Assembly (NCBI RefSeq): GCF_000376825.1
Contig: NZ_AQXW01000004.1
Span: 1,736,001-1,800,000 of the forward strand
Length of the DNA: 64,000 nucleotides
DNA from: Demetria terragena DSM 11295
GTDB lineage: Bacteria > Actinomycetota > Actinomycetes > Actinomycetales > Dermatophilaceae
Direction: 5' to 3'
In this document: positions 52,912-61,864 of the stretch, in pieces
How positions within the stretch are numbered: position 1 is the stretch's first letter
Layout of the letters: the number at the start of each line of letters is the position of its first letter
Notes under the pieces: model-generated
The model's database searches: none
Seen by the model: the letters and a program-made list of their open reading frames with translations, nothing else
Told to the model about the DNA's origin: nothing
Made by a program: the position numbers and the translations under genes

Positions 52912-53476
52912 TCACCAACTCGCGCGGGAGATGGCCGCGGCCCACCCGAACCCGCCCGTCCAGCTGCCCGGTTCACCCCATCCGCAAGCGCGGCCAGGTC
53001 GACCACCCCACGCGCCAGCGCCGCATCCGCGGGGATCACTGCGTCCACCAGACCACCGGCGCATGCACCTTCACTCCCGGCCGCCGAGGCGCCGTGACCT
53101 GCGGCCCCACCGACATCACATGGACCGTCGCGACAGGATCCGGAGCCTGCAGCCGGGGCAGATCGTGCAGGCACAACGCCGAGCCGTGACTTGCCACGAA
53201 CGCGGCCGGGAGCACGTGCAACACCGCCCGGATTCGAAGTCGCTCATGCTCGACCTGCTGTTCGACCGGTGACTGACGTTCCCAACCTGGCTCGCGCTCA
53301 GGCGATAGGTAGTACGCACCCCGCGCGGCCTTGACCACTAGCCCGGCGCGTACCCACATCGGAAGGTCCCTGTCCGCGTGTCCGCAGTCGATCGCCTCCG
53401 AGCGACTAAACACTCCCCCCTGGCTGAGCGCCCGCAGATGCAATTGCTCGGATAACGACCTCGGCGGCGATGGCAT
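52912..53476 (-). pseudogene. Decayed AbiEi-like antitoxin-domain gene
   Basis: The intact 5' part (53476-53036, 146 residues) begins with an AbiEi-type winged-helix segment: ALSQGGVFSRSEAID, then MWVRAGLVVKAARGAYYLS. A stop falls just after HAPVVWWTQ. In another frame the next bases encode AVIPADAALARGVVDLAALA, which resembles the later VxAADAALxRG segment of the same family. Full-length relatives are about 280-320 residues. I infer an internal deletion with frameshift, leaving a truncated product or a dead gene. No toxin partner is adjacent. Confidence 0.6.
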
Positions 53477-53497
53477 GCTGATGAGCCTGCCGCCGGT

Positions 53498-53519
53498 GCG
53501 CCCTCGGCGCGAGGGGCGC
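53498..53519 (-). terminator. Hairpin after pheA
   Basis: GCGCCCTCG and CGAGGGGCGC pair around GCG with one bulged base, 30 bases beyond the pheA stop. No T-run follows. Confidence 0.4.
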
Positions 53520-53549
53520 TGCTACGCCTGTGGATTACTCCTCGAACTG

Positions 53550-54479
53550 TCAGCCGCGCAGACCACGCAACCACTCTCGTGCGCTGGCGTACGACTCATC
53601 GGCGGCGGTGCGTACGACGTCAGACGCCTGGCCGTCAGCCCTGGGATAGGACCCCAAGAAGCGGATGTCCGCACTCACCCGTCGCAGCCCGAGCAAGGCC
53701 TCAGCGACGCGCTCGTCGTCAAGATGCCCTTCAAAGTCGACCGAAAAACAGTAGGACCCCATCGCCGCGCCCGTCGGGCGAGACTCTAGGAGGGTCAGGT
53801 TGATCCCTCGCGCCGCGAACTGCTCCAGCAGCTGGAGCAGGCCGCCGGCGTGGTCGTCGTGCTGGAAGAGCACGACGCTGGTCTTGTCGGCACCGGTCCG
53901 GGCCGGCACGAGGCCGCGTCGCCCCACGAGCACGAATCGCGTGACAGCAGAAGCGTTGTCGCCGATGTCGTGCGCCAGCACCTCGAGGTCGAAAACGTCC
54001 GCGGCAAGCGGCGCGCATACCGCGGCCTCAAACGGCTGCGCCTCACCCGAAGCCAGTGCCTCCGCGGCCGCCGCCGTCGAGAGCGCGGGCACGTACGCCG
54101 CCCGCGGCAACTCCTTGGCCATCCACGCGCGGACCTGCGGCCAGGCGTGCGAGTGCGAACCGACGCCGTTGATGTCCGCACGCTGGGTCCCAGCCCGCGC
54201 GGCCAACACAAACTTGATCGGCACCAGCACCTCGCCCTGGATCGACAAGGGGTCACCGCTGTTGAGTGCGTCAAGCGTGGCCGAAACACCACCCTCCACC
54301 GAGTTCTCGATCGGCACCATCACGACGTCGACCTCTCCCGTCCGCACCCCATCGAGGGCCGCCGGAACGGTCGCAAATGGCACCGCCTCGGCAAAAGCCG
54401 CATCGTCGTCGGCTAGCCAGTCACGCAACGCCATCTGGGTGAAGGTGCCACGTGGGCCGAAGTATCCGTGTCGGGTCAT
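53550..54479 (-). CDS. pheA: Prephenate dehydratase
   Basis: A 309-residue enzyme converting prephenate to phenylpyruvate in phenylalanine synthesis. The catalytic domain opens with GYFGPRGTFTQMAL and has PIENSVEGGVSATLD and the TRFVLVGRR region, where the Thr-Arg pair is catalytic. A C-terminal ACT domain (GGLLQLLEQFAARGINLTLLESRP) provides Phe feedback inhibition. It is a mono-functional actinobacterial type without chorismate mutase. Its start overlaps the upstream DUF4446 gene (ATGA). Confidence 0.95.
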   Translation of the reverse strand: MTRHGYFGPRGTFTQMALRDWLADDDAAFAEAVPFATVPAALDGVRTGEVDVVMVPIENSVEGGVSATLDALNSGDPLSIQGEVLVPIKFVLAARAGTQRADINGVGSHSHAWPQVRAWMAKELPRAAYVPALSTAAAAEALASGEAQPFEAAVCAPLAADVFDLEVLAHDIGDNASAVTRFVLVGRRGLVPARTGADKTSVVLFQHDDHAGGLLQLLEQFAARGINLTLLESRPTGAAMGSYCFSVDFEGHLDDERVAEALLGLRRVSADIRFLGSYPRADGQASDVVRTAADESYASAREWLRGLRG

Positions 54480-55021
54480 TCGTGCGTCCGGTCCTTCGAA
54501 CTATCGCGAGCGGCGGTGAGTGCCTGCCGCTCTTCGGGGGAAAGGGTGATCTCGCTGACGCCACCGACCACGCCCTTGGCGTAGGTGCGTGACTCGCCGC
54601 GCGCGTGGATCGAGGACAGCACCAACCCATCGCCGGTGTCGTCAACCAGTGCCGCCGAAAAACTCAACCGGCCGCCCATATCGCCGAACGCGTCATAGCG
54701 AACCACCGCCACATGGCGCAGCCCGGCAGCCGCCTGACCGTCTAATGAGTCGATCCGCGTGCTCAGTGCCGTGAGGTCACTGCCAAGGCGCGAAACCCGA
54801 TCGTGCTCTCGTGCCAGCAAACTCACCACGTCGTGGTCCCCATCGGCACCCAGCGCAAGGAGTTGCCGATGGATGGCCCCGGCACGCAGCACCGCGACGA
54901 GTGCCACCAGCAGTGCCACCACCGCCACGACACCCGCCACCAGAGCGAGGGTGCTTGAGTCCACCCGATTGAGCGTAGTCACGGGCTCGACCGCCACCAT
55001 CTCGGGTTGTTCAGGTTTCAT
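54476..55021 (-). CDS. DUF4446 family membrane-anchored protein
   Basis: A 181-residue protein with one N-terminal hydrophobic segment (residues 24-45, LALVAGVVAVVALLVALVAV), a helical stretch, then the DUF4446 core RHVAVVRYDAFGDMGGRLSFSAALVDD and GESRTYAKGVVGG. The core is conserved across Firmicutes and actinobacteria without known function. ATG 55021 is preferred, with ATG 55000 possible. It is coupled to pheA and divergent from the gene at 55049. Confidence 0.85.
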   Translation of the reverse strand: MKPEQPEMVAVEPVTTLNRVDSSTLALVAGVVAVVALLVALVAVLRAGAIHRQLLALGADGDHDVVSLLAREHDRVSRLGSDLTALSTRIDSLDGQAAAGLRHVAVVRYDAFGDMGGRLSFSAALVDDTGDGLVLSSIHARGESRTYAKGVVGGVSEITLSPEERQALTAARDSSKDRTHE

Positions 55022-55048
55022 ACATGCGCCACGACTTAGGCTTGCCCG

Positions 55049-57160
55049 GTGACCCGCCGCTGGATCGTCCTGACCGCACTGGCAGCGGCGACTTTCTTTG
55101 TGGCCAGCCTCGGCCTGTCCTGGATCCTGGCCCGCCCCCCGCACCAGGCCATCAAGCCCGCTGGGCCGATCGTCATGATCACCATGCCCACCCTCACCTG
55201 GGACGACGTGTCGGCCAAGCGCACTCCTCATCTGTGGAAGCTCAGCCAGAACGGCGCCGTTGGAAACCTGGTGACCCGTACGACCTCTGGCCACAGTTGT
55301 TCCGATAATGCGTGGACCAGCGTGTCGGCCGGAACCCGCACCTCGATCGGCAAATCCCCTCCCGAGACACCGCCAGGCGAGCCCGTCGGTTCCTGCGGTA
55401 AGACCGCCGCTCCGATTGTTTACGACACCAACCGGGCGTGGCTGAGCGGCTGGCAAGGCTGGGCCGAGAACGTCGAAGACAAAGGCTTCAAGGCCCGCAT
55501 CGGGTTATTGGCCGCTTCCCAAGAGAAGAAGGGGCGTTGTGTCGCGGGCGTTGGCGGGATGGCGGCGTACGGCGCCGCCGACCGTGACGGCGAGATCGAC
55601 CCGTTCTACCCGAACGTCAAGGACGCCGACTTCGACGCTTGCCCGATCACGCTGGTCAACCTGGGCAGCACCCAGGACTCCGCGCTCGGCACTCTGCTCG
55701 ACAAACTCCCGGACGACGCCACCCTTGTGGTGTCGGGGCACGCCGACGACGCCACCCGCGAGCGACTGCGTACGGTCATCATCTCCGGGCCGGACGTCGA
55801 GGAAGGCCTGCTGCGTTCGACCAAGACCCGCCAGCCCGGCCTGCTGCAAGGCACCGACCTCACCGCCCTGCTCATGCAGGGTGCGGCGGCTCCACCCAAG
55901 CGCGCACCCTACGAAGCCCGCGAACCCGTCGTTCAGCCCGAGACCGACATGGTCAGCGCCGTCAAGCACGTTCGCGGCATCAGCGTCGCCCTGCGTGACG
56001 AGCACCGACTCGTCCCGCCGTTCTTCTATACCTACACGACGCTCGCACTCCTCGCGATCGTCGGCGGCTTGGTCCTTCTGCGCCGCTCGCCACGCCAAGG
56101 CCGTCGGTTCTTCGCCGCGTTCGGAGCGTGGGCGGCATCGGTGCCCGTCTCGACATTCCTCATCGGACTGGCGCCCTGGTGGCAGGCAAGCCGGCCCGGA
56201 GTCGCACTGATCGGGGGGGTGCTCCTGACCGCCGTGGCCATCGCCGCCATCGCTCTCACTGGCCCCTGGCGGCGATGGATCGCCGGGCCCGCTGTGCTGA
56301 TCGCAACCACGACGGCCGTGGTCATCGCCCTCGACGTCACGCACAGTTCGCGCCTTCAGCTCATTTCGTTGATGGGCCTGCAGCCGGTCTACGGCGGCCG
56401 CTACTTCGGGATGGGCAACGTCGCATACGCCCTCTATGCCAGCTGCGCTCTCCTGGTGACGGCGCTACTCGCGGGACGGTGGATCCAGCGCGGGCAGCCC
56501 AGGTTGGCGGCCGCAACGGTAGTCGTCATGGGTTGCTGCACGTTGATCATCGACGGGCACCCGAGTTGGGGCGCTGACGCTGGCGGACCCCTCGCGCTAC
56601 TGCCCGCCTTCGGGTATCTCGCGCTCAACGCCGGTGGCCTGCGGGTGACCTGGCAGCGAATCCTGGCCGTCGGTGGCGGCGCGTTCGTCGTCGTTGGCGG
56701 GTTGGCCTATCTCGACTACCTGCGACCCCCTGCCTATCGAACCCACATCGGCAACTTTGTCGCCGGATTCGTTGAGTCAGGCAGTACGTCAGCGCTAGAA
56801 CGCAACATCCAGCTCAATCTGAAGATGCTGACCTCCCAGTGGATCAACTTGCTGGTTCCCGTGATGCTCGCGCTGACGATGTACGCCTTGATGCGACCAG
56901 AATCCCGCCTCGGCCGCCCATTGCGGAGGCTGACGTCCCGAGTTCGCTTCTTGGGTCACGGCCTGGCGGCGGTCACGATCTGTTGGCTGATCGGTTTCGG
57001 CGCCAACGACTCCGGAACGGCCATCCCCCCGTCGGGGATGATCGTCATGTTGCCGTTGGTGATTCTGATCGCGGCCAGCAAGGGACGGTACGCACCCCGC
57101 GACGCGCCCGTTACCGCCGGCTCGGTGTTGGAGCCGAGCGCTGGCGGTCCTCGACCTTAG
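55049..57160 (+). CDS. Multi-pass membrane protein with degenerate AlkP-like domain (paralog A)
   Basis: A 703-residue protein. A signal-anchor helix (residues 5-27) is followed by an exported domain of about 290 residues. It has the outline of an alkaline-phosphatase-superfamily fold: IVMITMPTLTWDDV, then GNLVTRTT...AWTSVSAG, then RTVIISGPDVEEG and QPGLLQGTDLTALLM. The usual metal-binding Asp (IDG in active members) is replaced. Seven or eight hydrophobic segments follow, with the motif GGRYFGMGNVAYALYA and HPSWGADAGGPLALL. GTG start. Its 3' end overlaps the convergent glycosyltransferase gene by 50 bases. Function unknown. Confidence 0.75.
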   Translation: MTRRWIVLTALAAATFFVASLGLSWILARPPHQAIKPAGPIVMITMPTLTWDDVSAKRTPHLWKLSQNGAVGNLVTRTTSGHSCSDNAWTSVSAGTRTSIGKSPPETPPGEPVGSCGKTAAPIVYDTNRAWLSGWQGWAENVEDKGFKARIGLLAASQEKKGRCVAGVGGMAAYGAADRDGEIDPFYPNVKDADFDACPITLVNLGSTQDSALGTLLDKLPDDATLVVSGHADDATRERLRTVIISGPDVEEGLLRSTKTRQPGLLQGTDLTALLMQGAAAPPKRAPYEAREPVVQPETDMVSAVKHVRGISVALRDEHRLVPPFFYTYTTLALLAIVGGLVLLRRSPRQGRRFFAAFGAWAASVPVSTFLIGLAPWWQASRPGVALIGGVLLTAVAIAAIALTGPWRRWIAGPAVLIATTTAVVIALDVTHSSRLQLISLMGLQPVYGGRYFGMGNVAYALYASCALLVTALLAGRWIQRGQPRLAAATVVVMGCCTLIIDGHPSWGADAGGPLALLPAFGYLALNAGGLRVTWQRILAVGGGAFVVVGGLAYLDYLRPPAYRTHIGNFVAGFVESGSTSALERNIQLNLKMLTSQWINLLVPVMLALTMYALMRPESRLGRPLRRLTSRVRFLGHGLAAVTICWLIGFGANDSGTAIPPSGMIVMLPLVILIAASKGRYAPRDAPVTAGSVLEPSAGGPRP

Positions 57161-58391
57161 GCGTAGTCCATGCCATGCGCGCCAAACCGAACAAGGTCAG
57201 CAGTCCGACCAGGGCGAGGGCATTGTGCGGCACCGCCCACAGCGGGTTCCCGGTGGCGAGATGCCGGTCGAACACCGCATGGCCATTGCCCATGAGCCGC
57301 CAATGAGCCCACCACGTGATGTGGAGCGTCAGGATCAGCCACACCGCTGCGCCTGCCGCGATGACGCGACGATCGCGGGTCACGAATCCCCGCGCGACCA
57401 GCCAACACACTCCGGGAAGCAGCCAATGGAAGTGGTGCGACCACGACACCGGGGAGACAAGCACGCCCACCATGGCGACCAGAGTGAAGGCCAGGAGCAG
57501 TTCGTGGTGGTCATACGCACGCTTGGCGGCGGCATACCCAATGATGACGACGACTGCGATCAACCCGAGCAACAGCAGCGTGCCGAGAGTCCCCTCCGGG
57601 CCGACTCGCAGGATGACCGCTCGGATCGACTGATTGGCTGTTCCGTCGTTGTGCCCCAAGCGATCTGAGGCGAAGAGCGCGTCCGTCCAGAAGTCGAGCG
57701 ACAGTCGAGGCGCGATGAGCAGCACGCCCACGATGGAGACCGCGACGGTGACGATTGACGTTGCGGCTGCACGCCACTGCCGGGTGACCAAGAAGTAGAT
57801 GATGAAGACGCCGGGCGTCAGCTTGATGGCGGTAGCGAGCCCGACCAGAACACCGTGCAGGGGGAAGCCACCGGGCAGCCGGATCCGCCGCACCAGGTCT
57901 GGGCGAGCCACATCGATGAGCACCGCGAGGACGAGGAAAGCATTGACCTGGCCGAAGCGCAGACCGTCGGTGACGGGCAGCGTGTAGGTGATCGCTAACG
58001 CGAGCAATCCCCACACCACACCGTGACGCTCGACCCTGGCCAGCAGCGGTGCGGCAGCGATACGCACGGTCACCACGATCGCGACGAGCTGGGCATAGAA
58101 CCAGATCCAGCCCAACACGGTGAAGGGCACCCAGGCGAGCGGTATGGCGAGGAGCGCCGCAAAGGGCGGGTAGGTAAAGGGCAGTTCCTGCGGCGGCGGG
58201 GTCACGTGGTCATAGACCGCGCGCCCGTCAAGGAGCGAAATGCCCGCTTCGCGATAGACGCGCAGATCGACCATCCAGTGACCGGAGTCGGGCGAGAGAA
58301 GGAATGCGTATGCCAGGGGCACAGTCCCGACCAGAACAATGAGGATCGGGACCGCCCAGGTACGAGGGGCTGCGCGGCTCGACGATGTCAC
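57111..58391 (-). CDS. GT87-type polyprenol-sugar-dependent glycosyltransferase (DUF2029)
   Basis: A 426-residue membrane enzyme with 10 or more hydrophobic segments, GT-C fold. The first loop has the acidic motif MVDLRVYREAG and LPFTYPPFAALLAIPLA. Further on are GQVNAFLVLAVLIDV, NQSIRAVILR and SPVSWSHHFHWLLPG, all typical of the GT87 family that includes mycobacterial alpha-mannosyltransferases. It probably adds a sugar from a polyprenol phosphate to a glycan outside the membrane. GTG 58391 is preferred; ATG 58448 would overlap the divergent neighbour. Confidence 0.85.
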   Translation of the reverse strand: MTSSSRAAPRTWAVPILIVLVGTVPLAYAFLLSPDSGHWMVDLRVYREAGISLLDGRAVYDHVTPPPQELPFTYPPFAALLAIPLAWVPFTVLGWIWFYAQLVAIVVTVRIAAAPLLARVERHGVVWGLLALAITYTLPVTDGLRFGQVNAFLVLAVLIDVARPDLVRRIRLPGGFPLHGVLVGLATAIKLTPGVFIIYFLVTRQWRAAATSIVTVAVSIVGVLLIAPRLSLDFWTDALFASDRLGHNDGTANQSIRAVILRVGPEGTLGTLLLLGLIAVVVIIGYAAAKRAYDHHELLLAFTLVAMVGVLVSPVSWSHHFHWLLPGVCWLVARGFVTRDRRVIAAGAAVWLILTLHITWWAHWRLMGNGHAVFDRHLATGNPLWAVPHNALALVGLLTLFGLARMAWTTPKVEDRQRSAPTPSRR

Positions 58392-58446
58392 GCCACCATT
58401 GTGGCGGCTGGGGCATCGCACAGTCGCGGCACCTAAGGTGACCCGC

Positions 58447-60480
58447 ATGGTGCGCAGGTGGGTCTACGTCGTGGTGGGTTCTGTGCTCGCGTTCGCTGCG
58501 TTGAGCATGGCCGTCAGCCAGATCACCCCGGAGCAGACGCGGCACGCGATGCCGCAGTCTGGGCCGACGGTGGTGGTCGGAGTTCCCGGCTTGGAGTGGT
58601 CGGACATCAGCAAGTCCTCACAACCCGGTCTGTGGGCGTTGCTCCAGGCCTCCGGCACCGCGTCCATGACCCCGCGGGCAACATCCTCCCCGACGTGTAC
58701 GGCCGACGGATGGCTCTCGCTCGGCGCGGGCCGCGCGGCGGACGCGCACTGCAAACTCCCCGGCACCCTCACCAGCGGCAAAAACGTCACCGTCCCCGGC
58801 TGGTCAAAGCTGCAGGATCAAAAGGGCGACGCCACGCCGGGTCTCTTGGCATCGACGCTGCGCAAGAACAAGCAGTGCACCACGGCCGTCGGGGTCGGTG
58901 CCGCGCTGGCCGCTGCGGACGAGCAGGGCAAGGTGGCCCGCTATTTCGCCGCGCCGTCCGCCGAAGCAATGCAGGCGTGTCCGGTGACGTTCGTCGACGT
59001 CGGCACATCCACCGGCGCAGCGCCGAAAAACCTCGAAAAGGCGCTGCAGCCCATCTTCTCCAACATCAAGACGGCGCCGACTGTGATCATCGCGGGCATC
59101 TCAGATGGCAAAGACAGCACGACCAAACCGCGGGCACTCTTCGCCGTCGGAGCGACCATCAAGCGTGGCACGCTGACCTCAGAGTCGACCCGCCAGCCTG
59201 GCTTCGTCAGCGCCCCTGACATCTCCGCCCACGTCCTCGACCGCGTCAAGAACCCACCGGCTGAATTGGTCGGCTCGGTGTTCACGGTCCGGCCCACCGA
59301 CGGCCCGGACGCGGCCGTCGCCCAGGAGCGGCGGCGTACGGACATCATGCTGATCCGCTCGCAGGCAGCGTCAATGCCCTTCCAGATCGGCGCCGGCATC
59401 CTCACCGCGCTCGCCTTGGGAATCGGTGTATGGCGTTGGAAGAAAAGCGGATCCGCGCCCGCATGGCTGGCCCCGGTGAGCGTGACGTTGGCCTGTTTCC
59501 CAGCCGCGTCCTGGCTGGTCGGTTTGGTCCCGTGGTGGCGGGGCGGGCCGACAACTCTCTTCTTCCTGGCCGCATTTGTGGTCGCCGTTTCGCTCATCAT
59601 GTCGGTCGCGTATGCCGGGCCTTGGCGGGAGTGGTCGGCAGGTCCGCCTCTGATCGTCGCGGCAATCACGCTGGCAGTGCTGGGGATCGACGTCATCAAC
59701 GGCTCTCGACTGCAGTTCATCGCGCCACAGGGCTTGCAACCACTCGAGGGCGGCCGCTTCTTCGGCATGGGCAATGCAGGCTTTGGGTTCTTCGCCACCG
59801 CTGCCCTCCTCCTCGGCGGCTTCATCGCCGCACGACTCGTGTGGTGGGACGATGCCGACGACACCGACGTACGCCTCGCCGGGGCCTCCGTGGCCGTGGT
59901 GGGGTTTGCGGCTGCGGTCATTGACGCCTGGCCAACTTGGGGCGCCGACTTCGGCGGCCCACCCGCGCTGCTCGTCGGCACCGGCGTCGCGGTGGTGCTG
60001 ATTCTCGGCTTGAAACTCTCGGTCAAGCGAGTGCTTCTCATCGCTGCTGGAGCACTCGTCGTCGTCGCGATCGCCGCGCTGGTCGACTGGCGCCGAGACC
60101 CCGGTTCGCGTACCCACCTGGGGCGGTTCGTTCAGCAGATCATCGACGGCGACGCCTTCGGAGTGATCCTGGGCAAGCTGGGAGCCAACCTCGCGCTGCT
60201 CTTCTCGTCTCCCGTGGCACCGCTCGTCCCGATCCTGATGGTCATCGGCTGGCTCGTAGTCCTGCAACCGGCTGGTCGCTTCGGTCGTCCCGTCGCGTGG
60301 CTGTGGGAAGAGATGCCGGTGCTGCGCTGGGTCTGCCTCGGATTGCTGACCTGCTGGTCAATTGCGTTCCTGCTCAACGATTCCGGCGTTGGCGTCCCCG
60401 CGACGGGCGCGCAGTTCGCCATTCCGTTGCTCGTGGCCATCGCGGTCGTTGCCCGCCGCGAGCGAGACGCCCCGGTCTAA
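58447..60480 (+). CDS. Multi-pass membrane protein with degenerate AlkP-like domain (paralog B)
   Basis: A 677-residue paralog of the gene at 55049, with the same plan: signal-anchor, exported domain, then about eight membrane segments. Shared landmarks are VVVGVPGLEWSDI, GWLSLGAGR, TRQPGFVSAPDISAHVL, PWREWSAGPP, GGRFFGMGNAGFGFFA and AWPTWGADFGGPPALL. The first metal-ligand Asp of active AlkP enzymes is again missing (VPG instead of IDG). It is divergent from the GT87 gene. A role in envelope glycan or lipid handling is inferred from context only. Confidence 0.75.
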   Translation: MVRRWVYVVVGSVLAFAALSMAVSQITPEQTRHAMPQSGPTVVVGVPGLEWSDISKSSQPGLWALLQASGTASMTPRATSSPTCTADGWLSLGAGRAADAHCKLPGTLTSGKNVTVPGWSKLQDQKGDATPGLLASTLRKNKQCTTAVGVGAALAAADEQGKVARYFAAPSAEAMQACPVTFVDVGTSTGAAPKNLEKALQPIFSNIKTAPTVIIAGISDGKDSTTKPRALFAVGATIKRGTLTSESTRQPGFVSAPDISAHVLDRVKNPPAELVGSVFTVRPTDGPDAAVAQERRRTDIMLIRSQAASMPFQIGAGILTALALGIGVWRWKKSGSAPAWLAPVSVTLACFPAASWLVGLVPWWRGGPTTLFFLAAFVVAVSLIMSVAYAGPWREWSAGPPLIVAAITLAVLGIDVINGSRLQFIAPQGLQPLEGGRFFGMGNAGFGFFATAALLLGGFIAARLVWWDDADDTDVRLAGASVAVVGFAAAVIDAWPTWGADFGGPPALLVGTGVAVVLILGLKLSVKRVLLIAAGALVVVAIAALVDWRRDPGSRTHLGRFVQQIIDGDAFGVILGKLGANLALLFSSPVAPLVPILMVIGWLVVLQPAGRFGRPVAWLWEEMPVLRWVCLGLLTCWSIAFLLNDSGVGVPATGAQFAIPLLVAIAVVARRERDAPV

Positions 60481-60492
60481 CGGGTCAGCTGG

Positions 60493-60508
60493 CGACGTGA
60501 TCACGTCG
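60493..60508. promoter_or_regulatory. Perfect 16-bp palindrome
   Basis: CGACGTGATCACGTCG is a perfect palindrome without spacer, 13 bases after the paralog B stop and about 85 bases before the ROK regulator start. It could be an operator for the ROK gene or a binding site for another dimeric regulator. It is too short and loop-less for a typical terminator. Confidence 0.45.
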
Positions 60509-60594
60509 TGTTGACCACCGACCCGGATCGCGTGGGGATCCACTCGTTGTGTTCAATTCTTGACGCCAACACCGTTGTGGGTCAGGCTCTGCGT

Positions 60595-61761
60595 GTGACC
60601 CCCGCCTCACCTGGCTCTCAAAGCGCACTCCGCCGCCGCAATCGCGAGACGGTGCTCAGCGCACTGCGCTCCGGGCCGTCCACGCAGGCCGCTCTCGCGC
60701 GCCGGACTGGGCTGAGCGGAGCAACCATCTCCAACATCGTCCGCGCTCTCACGCACGAGGAACTCGTGGCGACGTCGCCCACCACCACCTCGGGTCGACG
60801 AGCGGTGTCGGTTCGCCTGCTCAACCGGGAGAGCGCGGTCGCCGGAATCGATATCGGCCGGCGCCACGTTCGCGTAGTCGTGGCCAGTCCTGGCTATGAG
60901 CTTCTGGGTGAGCGAACTCGGGATCTGCCCGTGGGGCACAGCGCTCAGGATGGCACCAACGCTGCCGTGGAGACCTACCACCAGGTCCTGAGCGATGCAG
61001 GCCTTGAGGCGAGCGCGGTCGTGGGGGCCGGGATCGGGCTGCCCGGACCGATCGAGCGGGGAAGCCGCCTCGTGTTGGACGGTTCAATCTTGCCCGAATG
61101 GGTGGGCGTCGACATCCAGTCCGAGTTCGAGCGGCGCCTCCACGTGCCCGTCCTCATTGACAATGACGCCAATCTTGGCGCGCGCGCCGAGGTCACATGG
61201 GGTGATCACCAGCAGGTTGAGGACCTGATTTTCGTCAAGATGGGCACGGGCGTCGGCGCAGGTTTGATCATCGGTGGCCAACAGCATTACGGCGCGAGCG
61301 GGCTGGCCGGCGAGATCGGGCACGCGACCATTGACGAGCGCGGGCCCACCTGCCGATGCGGAAATCGTGGCTGCCTTGAGTCGTATGCCTCGACTTCGGT
61401 GATGATCGATGCACTGCGGACCGGAAGCGAGCCACTCGGCACAGCCGACCTCGTGCGCCTGGCACTCCAGGGCGATACGGCGACGTTGCGCATTCTTGAT
61501 GACGCTGGCTTCGCCGTCGGCCGGGTCATCGCGAGCCTCGCGAACTTCATCAATCCGCATGTCGTCGTGATCGGCGGCCCTCTCGCGGCCGTCGGAGACG
61601 CGCTCACCCGCCCGGTTCACCGCGGATTCGTCAAGCACGCACTCCGCGCCATTGGTGACGCCACACCAGTCGTAGTCTCCGAGCTCGGCGACCGCGCGGA
61701 GGCCCTCGGCGCCGCTGCTGCCGTCATCCAAAAGTCGTCGGGTACGGCGACTTTGTCTTAA
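60595..61761 (+). CDS. ROK-family transcriptional repressor (XylR/NagC-like)
   Basis: A 388-residue regulator. The N-terminal helix-turn-helix ([37 protein letters not shown]) is followed by a ROK sugar-binding domain with [22 protein letters not shown] and the zinc site [21 protein letters not shown]. The ligand is probably the sugar carried by the ABC importer downstream. GTG 60595 is chosen because the region before it lacks conserved features; the frame itself is open to 60508. Confidence 0.88.
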   Translation: MTPASPGSQSALRRRNRETVLSALRSGPSTQAALARRTGLSGATISNIVRALTHEELVATSPTTTSGRRAVSVRLLNRESAVAGIDIGRRHVRVVVASPGYELLGERTRDLPVGHSAQDGTNAAVETYHQVLSDAGLEASAVVGAGIGLPGPIERGSRLVLDGSILPEWVGVDIQSEFERRLHVPVLIDNDANLGARAEVTWGDHQQVEDLIFVKMGTGVGAGLIIGGQQHYGASGLAGEIGHATIDERGPTCRCGNRGCLESYASTSVMIDALRTGSEPLGTADLVRLALQGDTATLRILDDAGFAVGRVIASLANFINPHVVVIGGPLAAVGDALTRPVHRGFVKHALRAIGDATPVVVSELGDRAEALGAAAAVIQKSSGTATLS

Positions 61762-61795
61762 TTGCTTGACAGCAACTAGAACCTGCGCCTTAATT
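61762..61795 (+). promoter_or_regulatory. Promoter and operator of the sugar ABC operon
   Basis: TTGACA (61766-61771) and TTAATT (61790-61795) are spaced by 18 bases, a good sigma-70-type pair. The -35 box is embedded in the inverted repeat TTGCT-TGAC-AGCAA (61762-61775). The -10 region is the palindrome TTAATTAA. A repressor, most simply the adjacent ROK protein, could block the promoter at either site. The AT-rich blocks stand out from the local GC-rich sequence. Confidence 0.6.
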
Positions 61796-61864
61796 AAACG
61801 AAGTGTGAAGCCGGACACAATCGCCCAGCCTGGGCGGCAGTCGGCCAGATACCGGAGGGCACCC

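Noticed and set aside
52136-53272. 378-codon plus-strand frame over the second permease and beyond
   Set aside because: It overlaps the MalG-type permease in another frame, is Arg/His-rich with no domain, and passes through the nested hairpin.
54982-54990. Another coding copy of the palindromic element, in the DUF4446 gene
   Set aside because: Only GGCTCGACC is present, which is too short and lacks the second arm; it is likely chance.
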